Assembly: GCF_900104595.1 (NCBI RefSeq)
Contig: NZ_FNVY01000003.1
Location: 434,001-498,000, forward strand
Reading direction: 5' to 3'
DNA: 64,000 bases
Origin: Enterococcus timonensis
GTDB lineage: Bacteria > Bacillota > Bacilli > Lactobacillales > Enterococcaceae
In this document: positions 1 to 9,563 of the stretch, piece after piece
How the letters are laid out: each line of letters begins with the position of its first letter
How positions within the stretch are numbered: the first letter of the stretch is position 1
The notes under the pieces: generated by a model
Database searches by the model: none
Told to the model about the DNA's origin: nothing
The model's input: the letters and a program-made list of their open reading frames with translations, nothing else
Translations under genes and position numbers: made by a program

Positions 1-1
1 C

Positions 2-1153
2 GAACGACAAATGCGGCGTGAAGCTTCCGAGTTATTTAGAAAATTAGGGATTATCGTTAATTTAAATCAACCAATGCGCACCATGTCCGTTTCGCAAAGA
101 CAAATGTGTGAAATTGCCAAAGCTATTTCTTACAAGTCAAAATTGATTGTTTTAGATGAACCGACTTCCTCATTAACGATTCAAGAAGTAGATAAACTTT
201 TTGAAATGATGCGGATGCTTAGAGATCAAGGAATTTCGATCGTTTATATTTCTCACAAAATGGATGAAATTTTTGAAATTTGTGATGAAGTTTCCGTTCT
301 TCGTGATGGGAAATTAGTTATGACCCAAGATACGAAAGACACGAATATGAAAGATTTAGTTACAGCAATGGTAGGGCGTTCTTTAGATAATCGCTTCCCA
401 CCAGTGGACAATACTCCTGGTAAACCAATTTTATCTATTAGAAATCTTTCGACAAAATTTGCCCCCCAACTCCAAGATGTGACCTTCGATGTTAAAGAAG
501 GAGAAATTTTTGGTTTATACGGATTAGTTGGTGCCGGAAGAACAGAACTGTTAGAAACTATTTTTGGGATTCGTACGAGAGCTGCTGGCCGGGTTTATTA
601 CAATGAAAAACTAATGAACTTTGGTAGTCCTAAAGAAGCGATGGAAAATGGTTTTGCCATGATTACTGAGGAACGAAAAGCTAACGGTATTTTTGAAAAA
701 GGAAACTTGATTTTTAATACGACAATTGCCAATCTACCTCAATATCAAAAAGGAGCGGCTCTTTCCAATGCTAAAATGGAAAAAGCTACTTTAAATGAGA
801 TTAAAGTCATGCGCACAAAAACCATGGGACCAAATGAATCGATTGCTAGTCTTTCCGGTGGGAATCAACAAAAAGTTATTTTCGGGAAATGGTTAGAACG
901 AAATCCGAAAGTCTTTATGATGGATGAACCCACTCGTGGGATTGACGTAGGTGCTAAATACGAAATTTATGAATTGATCATTAAAATGGCTAAAGAAGGG
1001 AAAAGCATTATTGTAGTTTCCTCTGAAATGCCAGAAATTCTTGGTTTGACCAATCGAATTGGCGTCATGTCAAATGGCCACCTTTCTGGAATTGTTAATA
1101 CAAAGGAAACTAATCAAGAAGAGCTTTTAGAACTTAGTGCGAAATATTTATAA
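2..1153 (+). CDS. mglA: Sugar ABC transporter ATP-binding protein, MglA-like (5' end missing)
   Basis: This is the C-terminal ~383 residues of a double-NBD ATPase that powers import of galactose/methyl-galactoside or a related sugar (CUT2 family). The frame is open to base 2, so the gene starts upstream of the window; full members are ~500 residues. Visible parts: the signature and Walker B of the first NBD (VSQRQ, then LIVLDEPTSSL), a second NBD with the degenerate Walker A typical of the family (GAGRTE), the signature LSGGNQQK and Walker B MMDEPTRGID. The permease gene follows after 31 bp with its own ribosome binding site, so the two are one operon. The exact sugar cannot be read from the sequence. 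Confidence 0.9.
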   Translation, partial: ERQMRREASELFRKLGIIVNLNQPMRTMSVSQRQMCEIAKAISYKSKLIVLDEPTSSLTIQEVDKLFEMMRMLRDQGISIVYISHKMDEIFEICDEVSVLRDGKLVMTQDTKDTNMKDLVTAMVGRSLDNRFPPVDNTPGKPILSIRNLSTKFAPQLQDVTFDVKEGEIFGLYGLVGAGRTELLETIFGIRTRAAGRVYYNEKLMNFGSPKEAMENGFAMITEERKANGIFEKGNLIFNTTIANLPQYQKGAALSNAKMEKATLNEIKVMRTKTMGPNESIASLSGGNQQKVIFGKWLERNPKVFMMDEPTRGIDVGAKYEIYELIIKMAKEGKSIIVVSSEMPEILGLTNRIGVMSNGHLSGIVNTKETNQEELLELSAKYL

Positions 1154-1184
1154 TAGATAATTGATAATAGAGGAGAATTAAAGG

Positions 1185-2840
1185 ATGGCAACAGAAAAAA
1201 GTAAGATCCTGACTGAGGAAGAGGAACTGAATTTACGACGCCCGATTGATGCACATGTTGGGGAAATTCAAGAAAAAGTCAATCAAATCAGAGTAACAGG
1301 TACCGATAAAGTAATTGCAGCCAATAGTGAAATTGAAAATACTAAACGTGATCGCAGTCTATCAAAAGAAGAAAAAAAACAAATTACTGACCGACTTCAT
1401 GCGGAATTAGAAGTAGCCAAAAAAGACGAAGCAAAAAATAAAGATGCCGTTTCTAAGCTAACTTCTGAAGCAGAAAGTTATTTAGATGCTCACTATGACA
1501 AAGATTATTTGCGGCATGTCAAAGTAAGTGCCGCCCAAGAAGAAGTTGTGGCTAAAAAACATTACCAACAAAAAGTGGCAGAATTAACTGCAGCCCATAA
1601 AAAAGATGTTGCTAAAATTTCTGATCATCAAGAAATTAAAGAAGAAAAATATGTTCATAAAAACAAACTTTTTGATGCAAAAATGGAATATCAAAGTGAA
1701 GAACGGCGGATTAAAGACCGTGTCCATGAAGCTTTTGTCCATAAATTCCAATTGTTAGATTTCTTAAAAATGTCTCGATTCAGCGTGAAAGAAACGCTGG
1801 AACAAAGATGGGAAAATTACAAGTACTCTTTCAATCGTCGGGATTTCCTTTTGCAAAATGGACTGTACATCGCCATTATCTTAGTGTTTATCGTCCTAGC
1901 TATTATTACGCCAATGATTAAAGGGACACCTCTTTTAACTTACAACAATGTGATTAACATTTTGCAACAAGCTTCTCCACAAATGTTCTTAGCATTAGGT
2001 GTGGCAGGTTTAATTCTCTTAACTGGTACTGACCTTTCCATTGGTCGGATGGTCGGGATGGGGATGACCGCCTCAACAATTATTATGCACCAAGGAATTA
2101 ATACCGGTAGTGTTTTTGGAAAAATCTTTGACTTTTCAACACTTCCTTTAGGTGTTCGCGTGGTTTTTGCCTTGATTGCAACAATTATTTTGACAACTAT
2201 TTTCACCACGATTGCCGGATTCTTCACGGCGCGCTTTAAAATGCATCCATTTATTTCCACAATGGCTAACACGTTAGTCATCTTTGGGTTAGTAACTTAT
2301 GCGACTAAAGGGGTTTCCTTTGGGGCAATTGATCCAGCGATTCCTAATATGATTATTCCAAAATTAAATGGTTTTCCAACGATTATTATTTGGGCTATCG
2401 CCGCTATTATTGTCATCTGGTTTATCTGGAATAAAACAAAATTCGGGAAAAATTTGTACGCGGTGGGTGGTAATCCTGAAGCTGCAGCAGTTTCTGGGAT
2501 TTCTGTCTTCGCCGTTACGATGGGCGCATTTATTTTAGCCGGTGTGTTATATGGATTCGGTTCTTGGTTAGAAACAGCCCGGATGGTAGGTTCTGGTTCA
2601 GCTGCTTACGGTCAAGGTTGGGAAATGAACGCCATTGCAGCCTGCGTAGTCGGTGGGGTTTCATTTACCGGTGGGATTGGTAAAATTTCAGGCGTGGTTG
2701 TTGGGGTAACTATTTTCACGGCCTTAACATATGCTTTGACAATTCTAGGAATTGACACGAACTTACAATTTGTTTTCTCTGGGATTATTATTTTAGTAGC
2801 CGTTACTTTGGACTCTTTGAAATACGTTCAGAAAAAATAA
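1185..2840 (+). CDS. mglC: Sugar ABC transporter permease, MglC-like, with long N-terminal charged extension
   Basis: This is the membrane subunit of the MglA-type importer. Residues ~225-551 form a hydrophobic BPD_transp_2-type permease with the loop seen in the family (AVGGNPEAAAVSGI, then GGVSFTGGIGKISG). Family members are usually ~310-400 residues; this one has 551 because residues 1-220 form a highly charged, probably helical or coiled-coil, soluble region rich in K, E and H. The start at 1185 has a good AGGAG site 10-15 bases upstream, and no better start lies closer to the membrane part. The gene directly follows mglA and is followed by a strong terminator, so it closes the transport operon. 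Confidence 0.88.
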   Translation: MATEKSKILTEEEELNLRRPIDAHVGEIQEKVNQIRVTGTDKVIAANSEIENTKRDRSLSKEEKKQITDRLHAELEVAKKDEAKNKDAVSKLTSEAESYLDAHYDKDYLRHVKVSAAQEEVVAKKHYQQKVAELTAAHKKDVAKISDHQEIKEEKYVHKNKLFDAKMEYQSEERRIKDRVHEAFVHKFQLLDFLKMSRFSVKETLEQRWENYKYSFNRRDFLLQNGLYIAIILVFIVLAIITPMIKGTPLLTYNNVINILQQASPQMFLALGVAGLILLTGTDLSIGRMVGMGMTASTIIMHQGINTGSVFGKIFDFSTLPLGVRVVFALIATIILTTIFTTIAGFFTARFKMHPFISTMANTLVIFGLVTYATKGVSFGAIDPAIPNMIIPKLNGFPTIIIWAIAAIIVIWFIWNKTKFGKNLYAVGGNPEAAAVSGISVFAVTMGAFILAGVLYGFGSWLETARMVGSGSAAYGQGWEMNAIAACVVGGVSFTGGIGKISGVVVGVTIFTALTYALTILGIDTNLQFVFSGIIILVAVTLDSLKYVQKK

Positions 2841-2890
2841 TAAGTCTGTTTACTAAAGTTAAAAAGTTTTTTAAAAAAAACGACAGGATA

Positions 2891-2949
2891 AAAAAACGGA
2901 TCATCGATTACATGAAGAGTTTCTTCATCAGCGGTGATCCGTTTTTTTA
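2891..2949 (+). terminator. Rho-independent terminator after mglC
   Basis: Outer stem ACGGATCA / TGATCCGT with an inner perfect hairpin ATGAAGA / TCTTCAT, flanked by A-run and T-run. It separates the transport operon from the two-component genes. Confidence 0.85.
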
Positions 2950-3059
2950 TTTTATAAAGAATGGATTTACATGGCGAATCGTCTTTCTAAATGAAGGGAT
3001 TTAGTCCATAATATATAGTGACAGCTAATCATTTTTTTGTTTACATATAAGGAGAAAAG

Positions 3060-4670
3060 ATGGAAAAATATACATTACTAATCGTCGATGATGAGGCAGA
3101 AGTTTTACAAGTGATGATTAAAAAAATCAACTGGGAATCTTTAGGATTTACCGTAATAGGTACTGCCGATAATGGGCTAAAAGCAATCGAGATGATGGAA
3201 AAATACCAACCCGATGTTATGATGACCGATATTCGCATGCCATATATGGACGGTCTAGAGCTTAGTCAACGCGTGCGGACGGAATTTCCCGCCACCAAAA
3301 TTTTAATTTTTTCTGGTTTTGATGAATTTGAATATGTGAAAGAAGCGCTGCGCTTAGAAGTGGGAGAATATATTTTAAAGCCGGTCAGTTCTATAGAGCT
3401 GACGGAAATTTTTACCCAATTAAAAGTCAAACTAGATCAAGAAATTAGCGAAAGCCGCAATGTGGAAAATCTGGAAGTTTTTTATCAAGAGTCGCTGCCT
3501 TTAATGCAAAATAATTTTTATTCGAACTTGTTAGAAGGGCGGATTAAAGAGGAGGATCTTGATAAATATTTGGTGAACTATCAAATTCCTTTGAATGCGC
3601 CTTACTATTGTTGTTTAGTGCTACATACTTCGCTTTCTCAAGTGCCTGATGAGTTAAATCCAGTCTTAATGGCAACGTCTGTTCAACAACAAGCGCAAAA
3701 ATATTTCAGCACCAAATGGCAAGCGCACTTTTTTAGTTATTTAGGAGAGACGATTATCTTAGTCCAGTTACAAAACACGCAAGATTTATCGGAGTTAACT
3801 GATGAATGTGACCGTTTTTGTAAATATGTTCTTCATTTGATAAAAGCGGTGGTGACTATTGGGATTGGACAAATTTGCGATACGATTATTAAGTTAGAAC
3901 AATCGTATACGAGTGGGCGAATGGCAGTTTCTTACCGGGGAATTTACGGAGCTTCGCGGGTGATTAATATTAATGAAGTGGCGCCCCAAGAAGCGGAACA
4001 GTACAATTTAACTAATGAAACAGATATTTCTGATCTCTTTAAAAAAATCCATACCGGTTCTAAGCGTGAAATTGAAGATTCGGCGAATCATTTTTTGGAT
4101 CATCTTTATGCTCAAGCGCAACTGTTTCATCAACATACGGTGGCGGTTTCTGAATTAATTGGTGATTTGTATCAATTTACTACGAATAATAGTTTGAGTG
4201 TCGAAGAAATCTTAGGAAATATTAAGGAATTGTATTTATGGCTGCCGGATTTAAATCCTGAAGCTCTAAGAAAATGGTTAGTAGAAGTTAGTTTAACGTT
4301 GAATGAAAAATTAGCCAGCGCCCGAAATAGTTCCACCCAAACTTTGGTCTTAAAAGCCCAAGAATATGTGCGGCATCACTTTTCCGATACTAGTTTATCG
4401 CTAGATGATTTGACGGAAATTTTAGGCGTCTCTAATTCTTATTTTTCGTCGATTTTTAAAAAAGTCACTGGCGAAACATTTATTAGTTATTTAACCAATT
4501 ATCGATTGAATATCGCTTCTCGGCTTTTACTTGAGACGGATGAAAAAAGTTATGTGATTAGTGAAAAAGTCGGATACGCCGATCCAAATTATTTTAGTTA
4601 TGTTTTTAAACGCCGCTTTGGCCAGTCACCGCTAAAATATCGAATGGGGCATGAAGTCAGTGAAACGTAA
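3060..4670 (+). CDS. Response regulator, YesN/AraC type
   Basis: DNA-binding response regulator of 536 residues. An N-terminal receiver domain (about 1-120) has the acidic pair D10/D11, phospho-acceptor D57 in MMTDIRMP and K107 in ILKPVS. A poorly conserved middle region follows, and the last ~100 residues form an AraC-type double helix-turn-helix (ending FGQSPLKYR). It overlaps the downstream histidine kinase by 20 bp, so the two are co-translated. Position right after the sugar importer and before two sugar-binding proteins suggests that it controls the importer in response to extracellular sugar; this is inferred from context. Confidence 0.9.
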   Translation: MEKYTLLIVDDEAEVLQVMIKKINWESLGFTVIGTADNGLKAIEMMEKYQPDVMMTDIRMPYMDGLELSQRVRTEFPATKILIFSGFDEFEYVKEALRLEVGEYILKPVSSIELTEIFTQLKVKLDQEISESRNVENLEVFYQESLPLMQNNFYSNLLEGRIKEEDLDKYLVNYQIPLNAPYYCCLVLHTSLSQVPDELNPVLMATSVQQQAQKYFSTKWQAHFFSYLGETIILVQLQNTQDLSELTDECDRFCKYVLHLIKAVVTIGIGQICDTIIKLEQSYTSGRMAVSYRGIYGASRVININEVAPQEAEQYNLTNETDISDLFKKIHTGSKREIEDSANHFLDHLYAQAQLFHQHTVAVSELIGDLYQFTTNNSLSVEEILGNIKELYLWLPDLNPEALRKWLVEVSLTLNEKLASARNSSTQTLVLKAQEYVRHHFSDTSLSLDDLTEILGVSNSYFSSIFKKVTGETFISYLTNYRLNIASRLLLETDEKSYVISEKVGYADPNYFSYVFKRRFGQSPLKYRMGHEVSET

Positions 4671-6537
4671 ATTAGTTAGTCCAAAACAAAAATTTTCTTC
4701 CTTAAGTATGCAGTCAATTATTATGATTGTTTTTACAGTTTTATCGATTTTAATTGCTTTAGTGACAGGGTTTTTGCTCTATTTAAAATTCTCTGATACG
4801 TCTAAGCAAATGGAAGTCAAAGCAACGCAAGAAACTGTCCGCCAAACAAAAGAAGCGATGGAAGATTATTTAATGCGAATGCGCCAAATTTCTGATACGG
4901 TCTATTACAGTGTCGTAAAAGAAAATGACTTTTCCTTTCAAGTCAACAATATCCACCAAGGAATGAATATTTTATACGAAAGTAATAAAGATAATCTAGC
5001 AAGTGTAGCGATTTATAATAATTATGGCAGTCTGGTGGCGGCTGAACCGGTAGCTTTGCAAAAAGAATCGCCGGAGATTACGAAACAAGACTGGTATCAA
5101 GCAGCTTTAAATCAAGTGGAAAATATTCATTTTTCAACGCCTCATGTGCAAAATCTTTTTGATAATGGGACCCAAAGATACGACTGGGTGATTTCTTTAA
5201 GTCGCGCCGTGGAGTTAAATAACGGCGGGCAAACCCAACAAGGCGTGCTGCTGGTGGATATGAATTACTATTACATTTCTCATATGATGGAGCAGTTGAA
5301 TACTTCCAATAGCGCCAAATATTATTATTTAAGTGACAGTCAAGGAAATATTATTTATCATCCTAAACAAATCCAACTGCTGAAAGGATTGGCCCAGGAA
5401 AATAATTTGCAAGTGACCCAATATCCAAAAGGCAGTTACGACGAAACTTTTGCCGGTCAGAAAAGAAATATTATTGTCGATGATGTGAGTTATACCGGTT
5501 GGAAATTAGTCGGAGTCATGCCGGCGGATACTTTTGCGCAAGATCGTTTTCAAATTCGTTTATTTATCGCGCTGTATCTAGTGTTAATTACGATGGTCTT
5601 GTTAGTCTTGAACCGGTTGATTTCTTCAAGAATATCGCGGCCAATTCAACGGCTAAATGATTCAGTAATGGACTATGAATCTGGCAAAAAACCGGAAATT
5701 TATATTGGTGGTTCATCAGAAATTATTCATTTAGGACAATCGATAGAAGATTCTTATACGCAAATCGACACCTTAATGAAAGAAATTATTACCGAGCACA
5801 ATGAAAGACGAAAAAGTGAATTAGATGTTTTGCAAAGTCAGATTAATCCTCACTTTTTATATAATACATTAGAGTCGATTACTTGGATGATTGAAGGCGA
5901 GCAAAATGATAAGGCCTCATTTATGGTGACCCAACTGGCGAAATTATTCCGGATAAGTTTATCTAAAGGACAAACGATTATTTCCATTGGCGATGAGCTG
6001 CAACACGCTAGAAGCTACATGAATATTCAAAAGCAACGTTATCAAGACAAGGTGGAAGTCATCTTTGATATGGATCCGGATATTGAAAAATTTGCCACGG
6101 TAAAACTAATCTTGCAGCCGATTTTGGAAAATAGTTTGAACTATGCGGTGAGTGATGTGGAAGATGACGGGTTTATAAAAATTGAAGGACGTCTGGCAGA
6201 TGATAAAATTATTATTTCTATTTCCGATAATGGGATGGGAATGTCTGAAACACAAGTAGCTAACCTTTTGAATGGCCAGCCGAAAGAAAATAGCAAAGGT
6301 TCCGGCGTTGGTTTAGTGAATGTTAATAAGCGTCTGCAGCTTTTCTTTGGCGAAGATTATGGTTTGAAAATTGAAAGTCAATTGGATTTTGGAACAACGG
6401 TGACGATTTTTATGCCGGCTATTTTGTATACAGAAGAAAATCGTCAAATCTTAGAACAAGGTTTTCATTATGGCGGGCAGAAGATGGTAGGCAGAGCAAC
6501 TAAAGAGGATGTCGAGGATAATCTAAATGAAAAATAA
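4651..6537 (+). CDS. Sensor histidine kinase, YesM type
   Basis: Membrane sensor kinase of 628 residues. It has one N-terminal membrane helix (about residues 22-46), an extracellular Cache-like sensing region (about 47-305), a second helix near 310, a HAMP-like linker and a His_kinase domain with the phospho-acceptor His at about residue 401 in QINPHFLYNTLE. The C-terminal HATPase domain shows an N box (ILENSLNYAV) and G boxes (DNGMGM, GSGVGLVN). It overlaps the response regulator upstream and the binding-protein gene downstream, so the four genes 3060-8543 read as one transcription unit. Confidence 0.9.
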   Translation: MKSVKRKLVSPKQKFSSLSMQSIIMIVFTVLSILIALVTGFLLYLKFSDTSKQMEVKATQETVRQTKEAMEDYLMRMRQISDTVYYSVVKENDFSFQVNNIHQGMNILYESNKDNLASVAIYNNYGSLVAAEPVALQKESPEITKQDWYQAALNQVENIHFSTPHVQNLFDNGTQRYDWVISLSRAVELNNGGQTQQGVLLVDMNYYYISHMMEQLNTSNSAKYYYLSDSQGNIIYHPKQIQLLKGLAQENNLQVTQYPKGSYDETFAGQKRNIIVDDVSYTGWKLVGVMPADTFAQDRFQIRLFIALYLVLITMVLLVLNRLISSRISRPIQRLNDSVMDYESGKKPEIYIGGSSEIIHLGQSIEDSYTQIDTLMKEIITEHNERRKSELDVLQSQINPHFLYNTLESITWMIEGEQNDKASFMVTQLAKLFRISLSKGQTIISIGDELQHARSYMNIQKQRYQDKVEVIFDMDPDIEKFATVKLILQPILENSLNYAVSDVEDDGFIKIEGRLADDKIIISISDNGMGMSETQVANLLNGQPKENSKGSGVGLVNVNKRLQLFFGEDYGLKIESQLDFGTTVTIFMPAILYTEENRQILEQGFHYGGQKMVGRATKEDVEDNLNEK

Positions 6538-7489
6538 TAAAATTTTCTATTTAATCGAAGGAATCCTCGCCTTAATCGCGGTCATTTTAACGATTGTAAT
6601 GTTAAATGGCACAACAGCGGCTAATACCGGAAAAGTGGCCGTGATTGTGCCAGACTCTGATTCTAGCCAATGGGTTTTATTAAAATATGGCCTGAAAATG
6701 GCGGCCGACGATGCTCAGATTGATTTGTATATTGTGGATACGAAAGAGAAACTAACGGCAGCCGATCAACAAAATTTAATTGAACAAGAAATTGCAAACG
6801 GGGCAGAGGCCATCATTTTGCAACCGACTGTTGAAGCAGACACAGAAGCGATGTTAGCCAATCTGGCCCAAAAAATTCCGATTCTTTCCCTCAATGCCCA
6901 AGCAGTACAAACATCAAAAATAAATGCGATTGAAACAGATAATTATCAAATCGGGATGGCTTTAGCTGCCGAAGTTTTAAAAGATTATTCAAATGATTTA
7001 ACCGGAAAAACGATAGGTCTTGTCTCCACTCAGCAAAAGGATCCAGAAACTCACAGCCGGCAAGAAGGTTTTGAAGCAGGAATTAAAAATAAAGGCGGTC
7101 TTATTTCTTGGGAAGCCAGTGCGCCGGTGAACGATGCGCCGTCACCATTTCCGCGAACCCTTCCGGCAGTTAACATTGTTGTGGGATTAGATGATCGAAG
7201 TTTAGTTTCAGCCGGTCAATTTGCCGCCACCAACGATTTAAAAGGAGCGGTGGTCTATGGGGTTGGACATTCCAATGAAGCTATTTACTATTTGGATACC
7301 GATTTGATTTCTTGTTTAGTGATCCCCGATGAATTTGAGGCGGGTTATCAAAGTGTTTTAAAAACGGCACAACGTTTGAAAAAGCCATTTTCTGGATTAT
7401 CCAACGAGATTATTTCTTATAAAATTGTCCGTCGAGATGATTTATTTACTAAAGAAAATGAAGAACTTTTATTTATGATCAGTCAGTAA
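6527..7489 (+). CDS. Membrane-anchored sugar-binding protein, probably the kinase's sensory partner
   Basis: Periplasmic-binding-protein-like (type I, LacI/RbsB fold) protein of 320 residues. It begins with a hydrophobic helix at about residues 7-26 but has no lipobox Cys, so it is probably held in the membrane by that helix. The binding fold is visible in VAVIVPDSDSSQW, ANGAEAIILQPT and GLVSTQQKDPETHSRQEGFEAG. Its start overlaps the kinase stop by 11 bp. In known systems such as XylFII-LytS a sugar-binding protein docks onto a sensor kinase; the coupling here suggests the same arrangement, but no direct evidence of binding is visible. Confidence 0.8.
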   Translation: MKNNKIFYLIEGILALIAVILTIVMLNGTTAANTGKVAVIVPDSDSSQWVLLKYGLKMAADDAQIDLYIVDTKEKLTAADQQNLIEQEIANGAEAIILQPTVEADTEAMLANLAQKIPILSLNAQAVQTSKINAIETDNYQIGMALAAEVLKDYSNDLTGKTIGLVSTQQKDPETHSRQEGFEAGIKNKGGLISWEASAPVNDAPSPFPRTLPAVNIVVGLDDRSLVSAGQFAATNDLKGAVVYGVGHSNEAIYYLDTDLISCLVIPDEFEAGYQSVLKTAQRLKKPFSGLSNEIISYKIVRRDDLFTKENEELLFMISQ

Positions 7490-7514
7490 TCATTTTTTGA
7501 AAGTGAGATGTCAA

Positions 7515-8543
7515 ATGAAATTAAAACTTTTTTTGCCGATAACTTTTTTATTAATACCAGCGCTATTTTTAGTAAGTTGCGGAAAATCTGAAGTACAAGA
7601 GCAAAGTAAAATTCATATTGGCCTGGCTAGTTACAATCAAGAAGATATATTTATGAATGAATTGATTACTAGTTTTGAAGGACAAATGGAAGAGTTTGGG
7701 GAAAAAGAAGAGCTCACCACGCTAGTCACCACTAGAGATTCCGCCCACTCCCAGCGCCGACAAGATATTCAAGTGAAAGAACTTCTCGATGCTGGCTGCA
7801 GTGTTTTGGTGGTAAATCTTGTGGACCGGACAGCGCCATCGAAAATTATTGAACTTGCTAGAGAGAAAGATGTCCCCGTCATTTTTTTCAATCGCGAACC
7901 TGTTATGGAAGATTTAAATCAATGGGATAGTTTGTATTATGTGGGGGGAGATGCGAAAGAATCCGGACAAATGCAAGGCGAAATCGCCGCTGAAGCTATT
8001 TTGAATCAGCCACAAATTGATCATAATCAAGATGGAAAAATCCAATATGTAGTTTTGGAAGGCGAAACGGGTCACCAAGATGCCATTATTCGAACTGAAG
8101 AAGCCGTCAACGCCCTGAAAGAGCAAGGAATTGTTCTGGAAAAATTAGGCTATGAAGTTGCCAACTGGAATCGAGCACAAGCGGCCAATCGCATGACACA
8201 ACTGATCAATCAACATCAAAATGATATTGAATTAGTTCTGGCAAATAATGACGAGATGGCTTTAGGCGGACTCGATGCGTATCACAAATTAAACCGAACG
8301 CAAGCAAGCATTCCGATATTTTTCGGGATTGACGGGACGAAAGAAGGTCTCGAGGCAATCAAAGACGGGCAACTAGCCGGCACTGTTTATAATAATAAAG
8401 AAGAACAAGCTGAAGCTATGGCAGAAATAGCTACGGCCTTAGCCACAAATAAAAGAATTCCGAATATTTATTTAGCTAATGATCGAAAATTTTACGCCTC
8501 TAATAGTAAAATCACCCAGGAAAATGTGGGGGATTATGAGTAG
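7515..8543 (+). CDS. Sugar-binding lipoprotein, MglB-like
   Basis: Substrate-binding lipoprotein of 342 residues with a signal peptide and lipobox LVSC (Cys22), then a type I periplasmic-binding fold (IGLASYNQEDIF, NREPVM, VLANNDEMALGGLDA, IPIFFGIDGTKEGLEAI, GTVYNN) close to galactose/glucose-binding MglB. An in-frame TTG at 7497 is a weaker start because the signal peptide begins properly at the ATG at 7515. It is the last gene of the regulator-kinase-binding-protein unit and may serve either the importer upstream or the sensor. Confidence 0.85.
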   Translation: MKLKLFLPITFLLIPALFLVSCGKSEVQEQSKIHIGLASYNQEDIFMNELITSFEGQMEEFGEKEELTTLVTTRDSAHSQRRQDIQVKELLDAGCSVLVVNLVDRTAPSKIIELAREKDVPVIFFNREPVMEDLNQWDSLYYVGGDAKESGQMQGEIAAEAILNQPQIDHNQDGKIQYVVLEGETGHQDAIIRTEEAVNALKEQGIVLEKLGYEVANWNRAQAANRMTQLINQHQNDIELVLANNDEMALGGLDAYHKLNRTQASIPIFFGIDGTKEGLEAIKDGQLAGTVYNNKEEQAEAMAEIATALATNKRIPNIYLANDRKFYASNSKITQENVGDYE

Positions 8544-8884
8544 AGGTGGGGTTGGGTGATGAGCTTGTTTTACGCGGGCAGAAGGACTAGTGGACCGTTT
8601 CCAAAATGAAAATAGTTTAGATGAATGAAGAAAATAAAAATCTATCGGATGATTCCACCGGACGATAGCTAGATAACCTTGACGCATAGGCATTTTAGGA
8701 AGGTATTAATTTACCGGACGATTTAATACATTAAAGTATCGGGTTATTATCGAAGGGAGATGTATTTTTAGAATTTTACTGTCTTTATGTTTTTAATCTG
8801 ACAGAGTTCATTATTAGTCCTATTTCACTTAGTTTGTTATGCTTTATATATCAACAAAACTAATTGAAAAGGACGTGAGCGACC
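8544..8884. other. Intergenic stretch, 341 bp, no gene seen
   Basis: No plausible coding region. A 10-base motif ACCGGACGAT occurs twice (about 8657 and 8711) with nothing else recognisable around it. A TTTATA-rich stretch near 8840-8855 may be the promoter of the lipoprotein gene that follows. Confidence 0.4.
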
Positions 8885-9436
8885 ATGAAGAAACTGAGCT
8901 TAGTCATTTTAGCCGCCTCAGTAGCCCTATTGACTGCTTGTAATTCAACAGAAATCACACCAGAATCCAACAATGAAATGAGCAGCGATGTTGTCAATGA
9001 CCCCAACAGTAACCAGCCAGAACAATCCAGTAGTATCGACCAAGAGCCGATCACTCAATCTAATCAAACGTTGAGACAAAACACCGACGATAAAATTTCT
9101 TTATTGCCAGAAGTCTGGACCTTCGATGAATTGTTAGTAACGGAAATTGAAGCCGAATGGGAAGATAGCAATCATTTAGAATTAGAAATTAGTTGGCAAA
9201 ACCTGACAACCGCTAATCAAATGTTTGCTAACTTGGCAGAAATGACGGTTCAACAGAACGGAAAATCCTTAGCTTTAATTGAAACTGACGATGATTTTTC
9301 TGATTCAGTGGCGGTTCAAGCGATTGAAGATTTCGAGCTTACTTTCCAGTTGGACAATCAAAATGATCCGGTGGAAATCACGGTAACACCTAAAGCAGGT
9401 GACGCCCAAACTATCAAGATTGAACTGGCACAATAA
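8885..9436 (+). CDS. Small lipoprotein of unknown function
   Basis: Protein of 183 residues with a lipoprotein signal peptide (LLTAC, lipid-bearing Cys19), then a Ser/Asn/Gln-rich linker to about residue 70 and a C-terminal mainly beta domain with acidic surface. The domain resembles, by eye, the immunoglobulin-like DUF4352/DUF5067 lipoprotein domains of Firmicutes, but I cannot confirm this. It stands alone: ~340 bp from the gene before and closed by a terminator. It is expected on the outer face of the membrane. Confidence 0.7.
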   Translation: MKKLSLVILAASVALLTACNSTEITPESNNEMSSDVVNDPNSNQPEQSSSIDQEPITQSNQTLRQNTDDKISLLPEVWTFDELLVTEIEAEWEDSNHLELEISWQNLTTANQMFANLAEMTVQQNGKSLALIETDDDFSDSVAVQAIEDFELTFQLDNQNDPVEITVTPKAGDAQTIKIELAQ

Positions 9437-9463
9437 AAACGAATATTTAGTGAAACAATCAAT

Positions 9464-9502
9464 AAAAAGCCATGAGGTCATTTCGACTTTATGGCTTTTT
9501 AT
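9464..9502 (+). terminator. Terminator after the lipoprotein gene
   Basis: Stem AAAAAGCCAT / ATGGCTTTTT around a short inner loop, ending in T-run. Confidence 0.8.
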
Positions 9503-9563
9503 TTGGCTTAAAATGCGATAAGATTAAAAAGAATTTTTGTCTGGAAAAGGAGAAACGAATGAG

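Noticed and set aside
1940-2281. 113-codon minus-strand frame
   Set aside because: Antisense to the membrane part of mglC; no start signals.
7497-7514. TTG start of the MglB-like lipoprotein
   Set aside because: It would put six odd residues before a proper signal peptide.
8655-8725. Repeated ACCGGACGAT as an operator or element
   Set aside because: Only two copies, no symmetry and no gene context.
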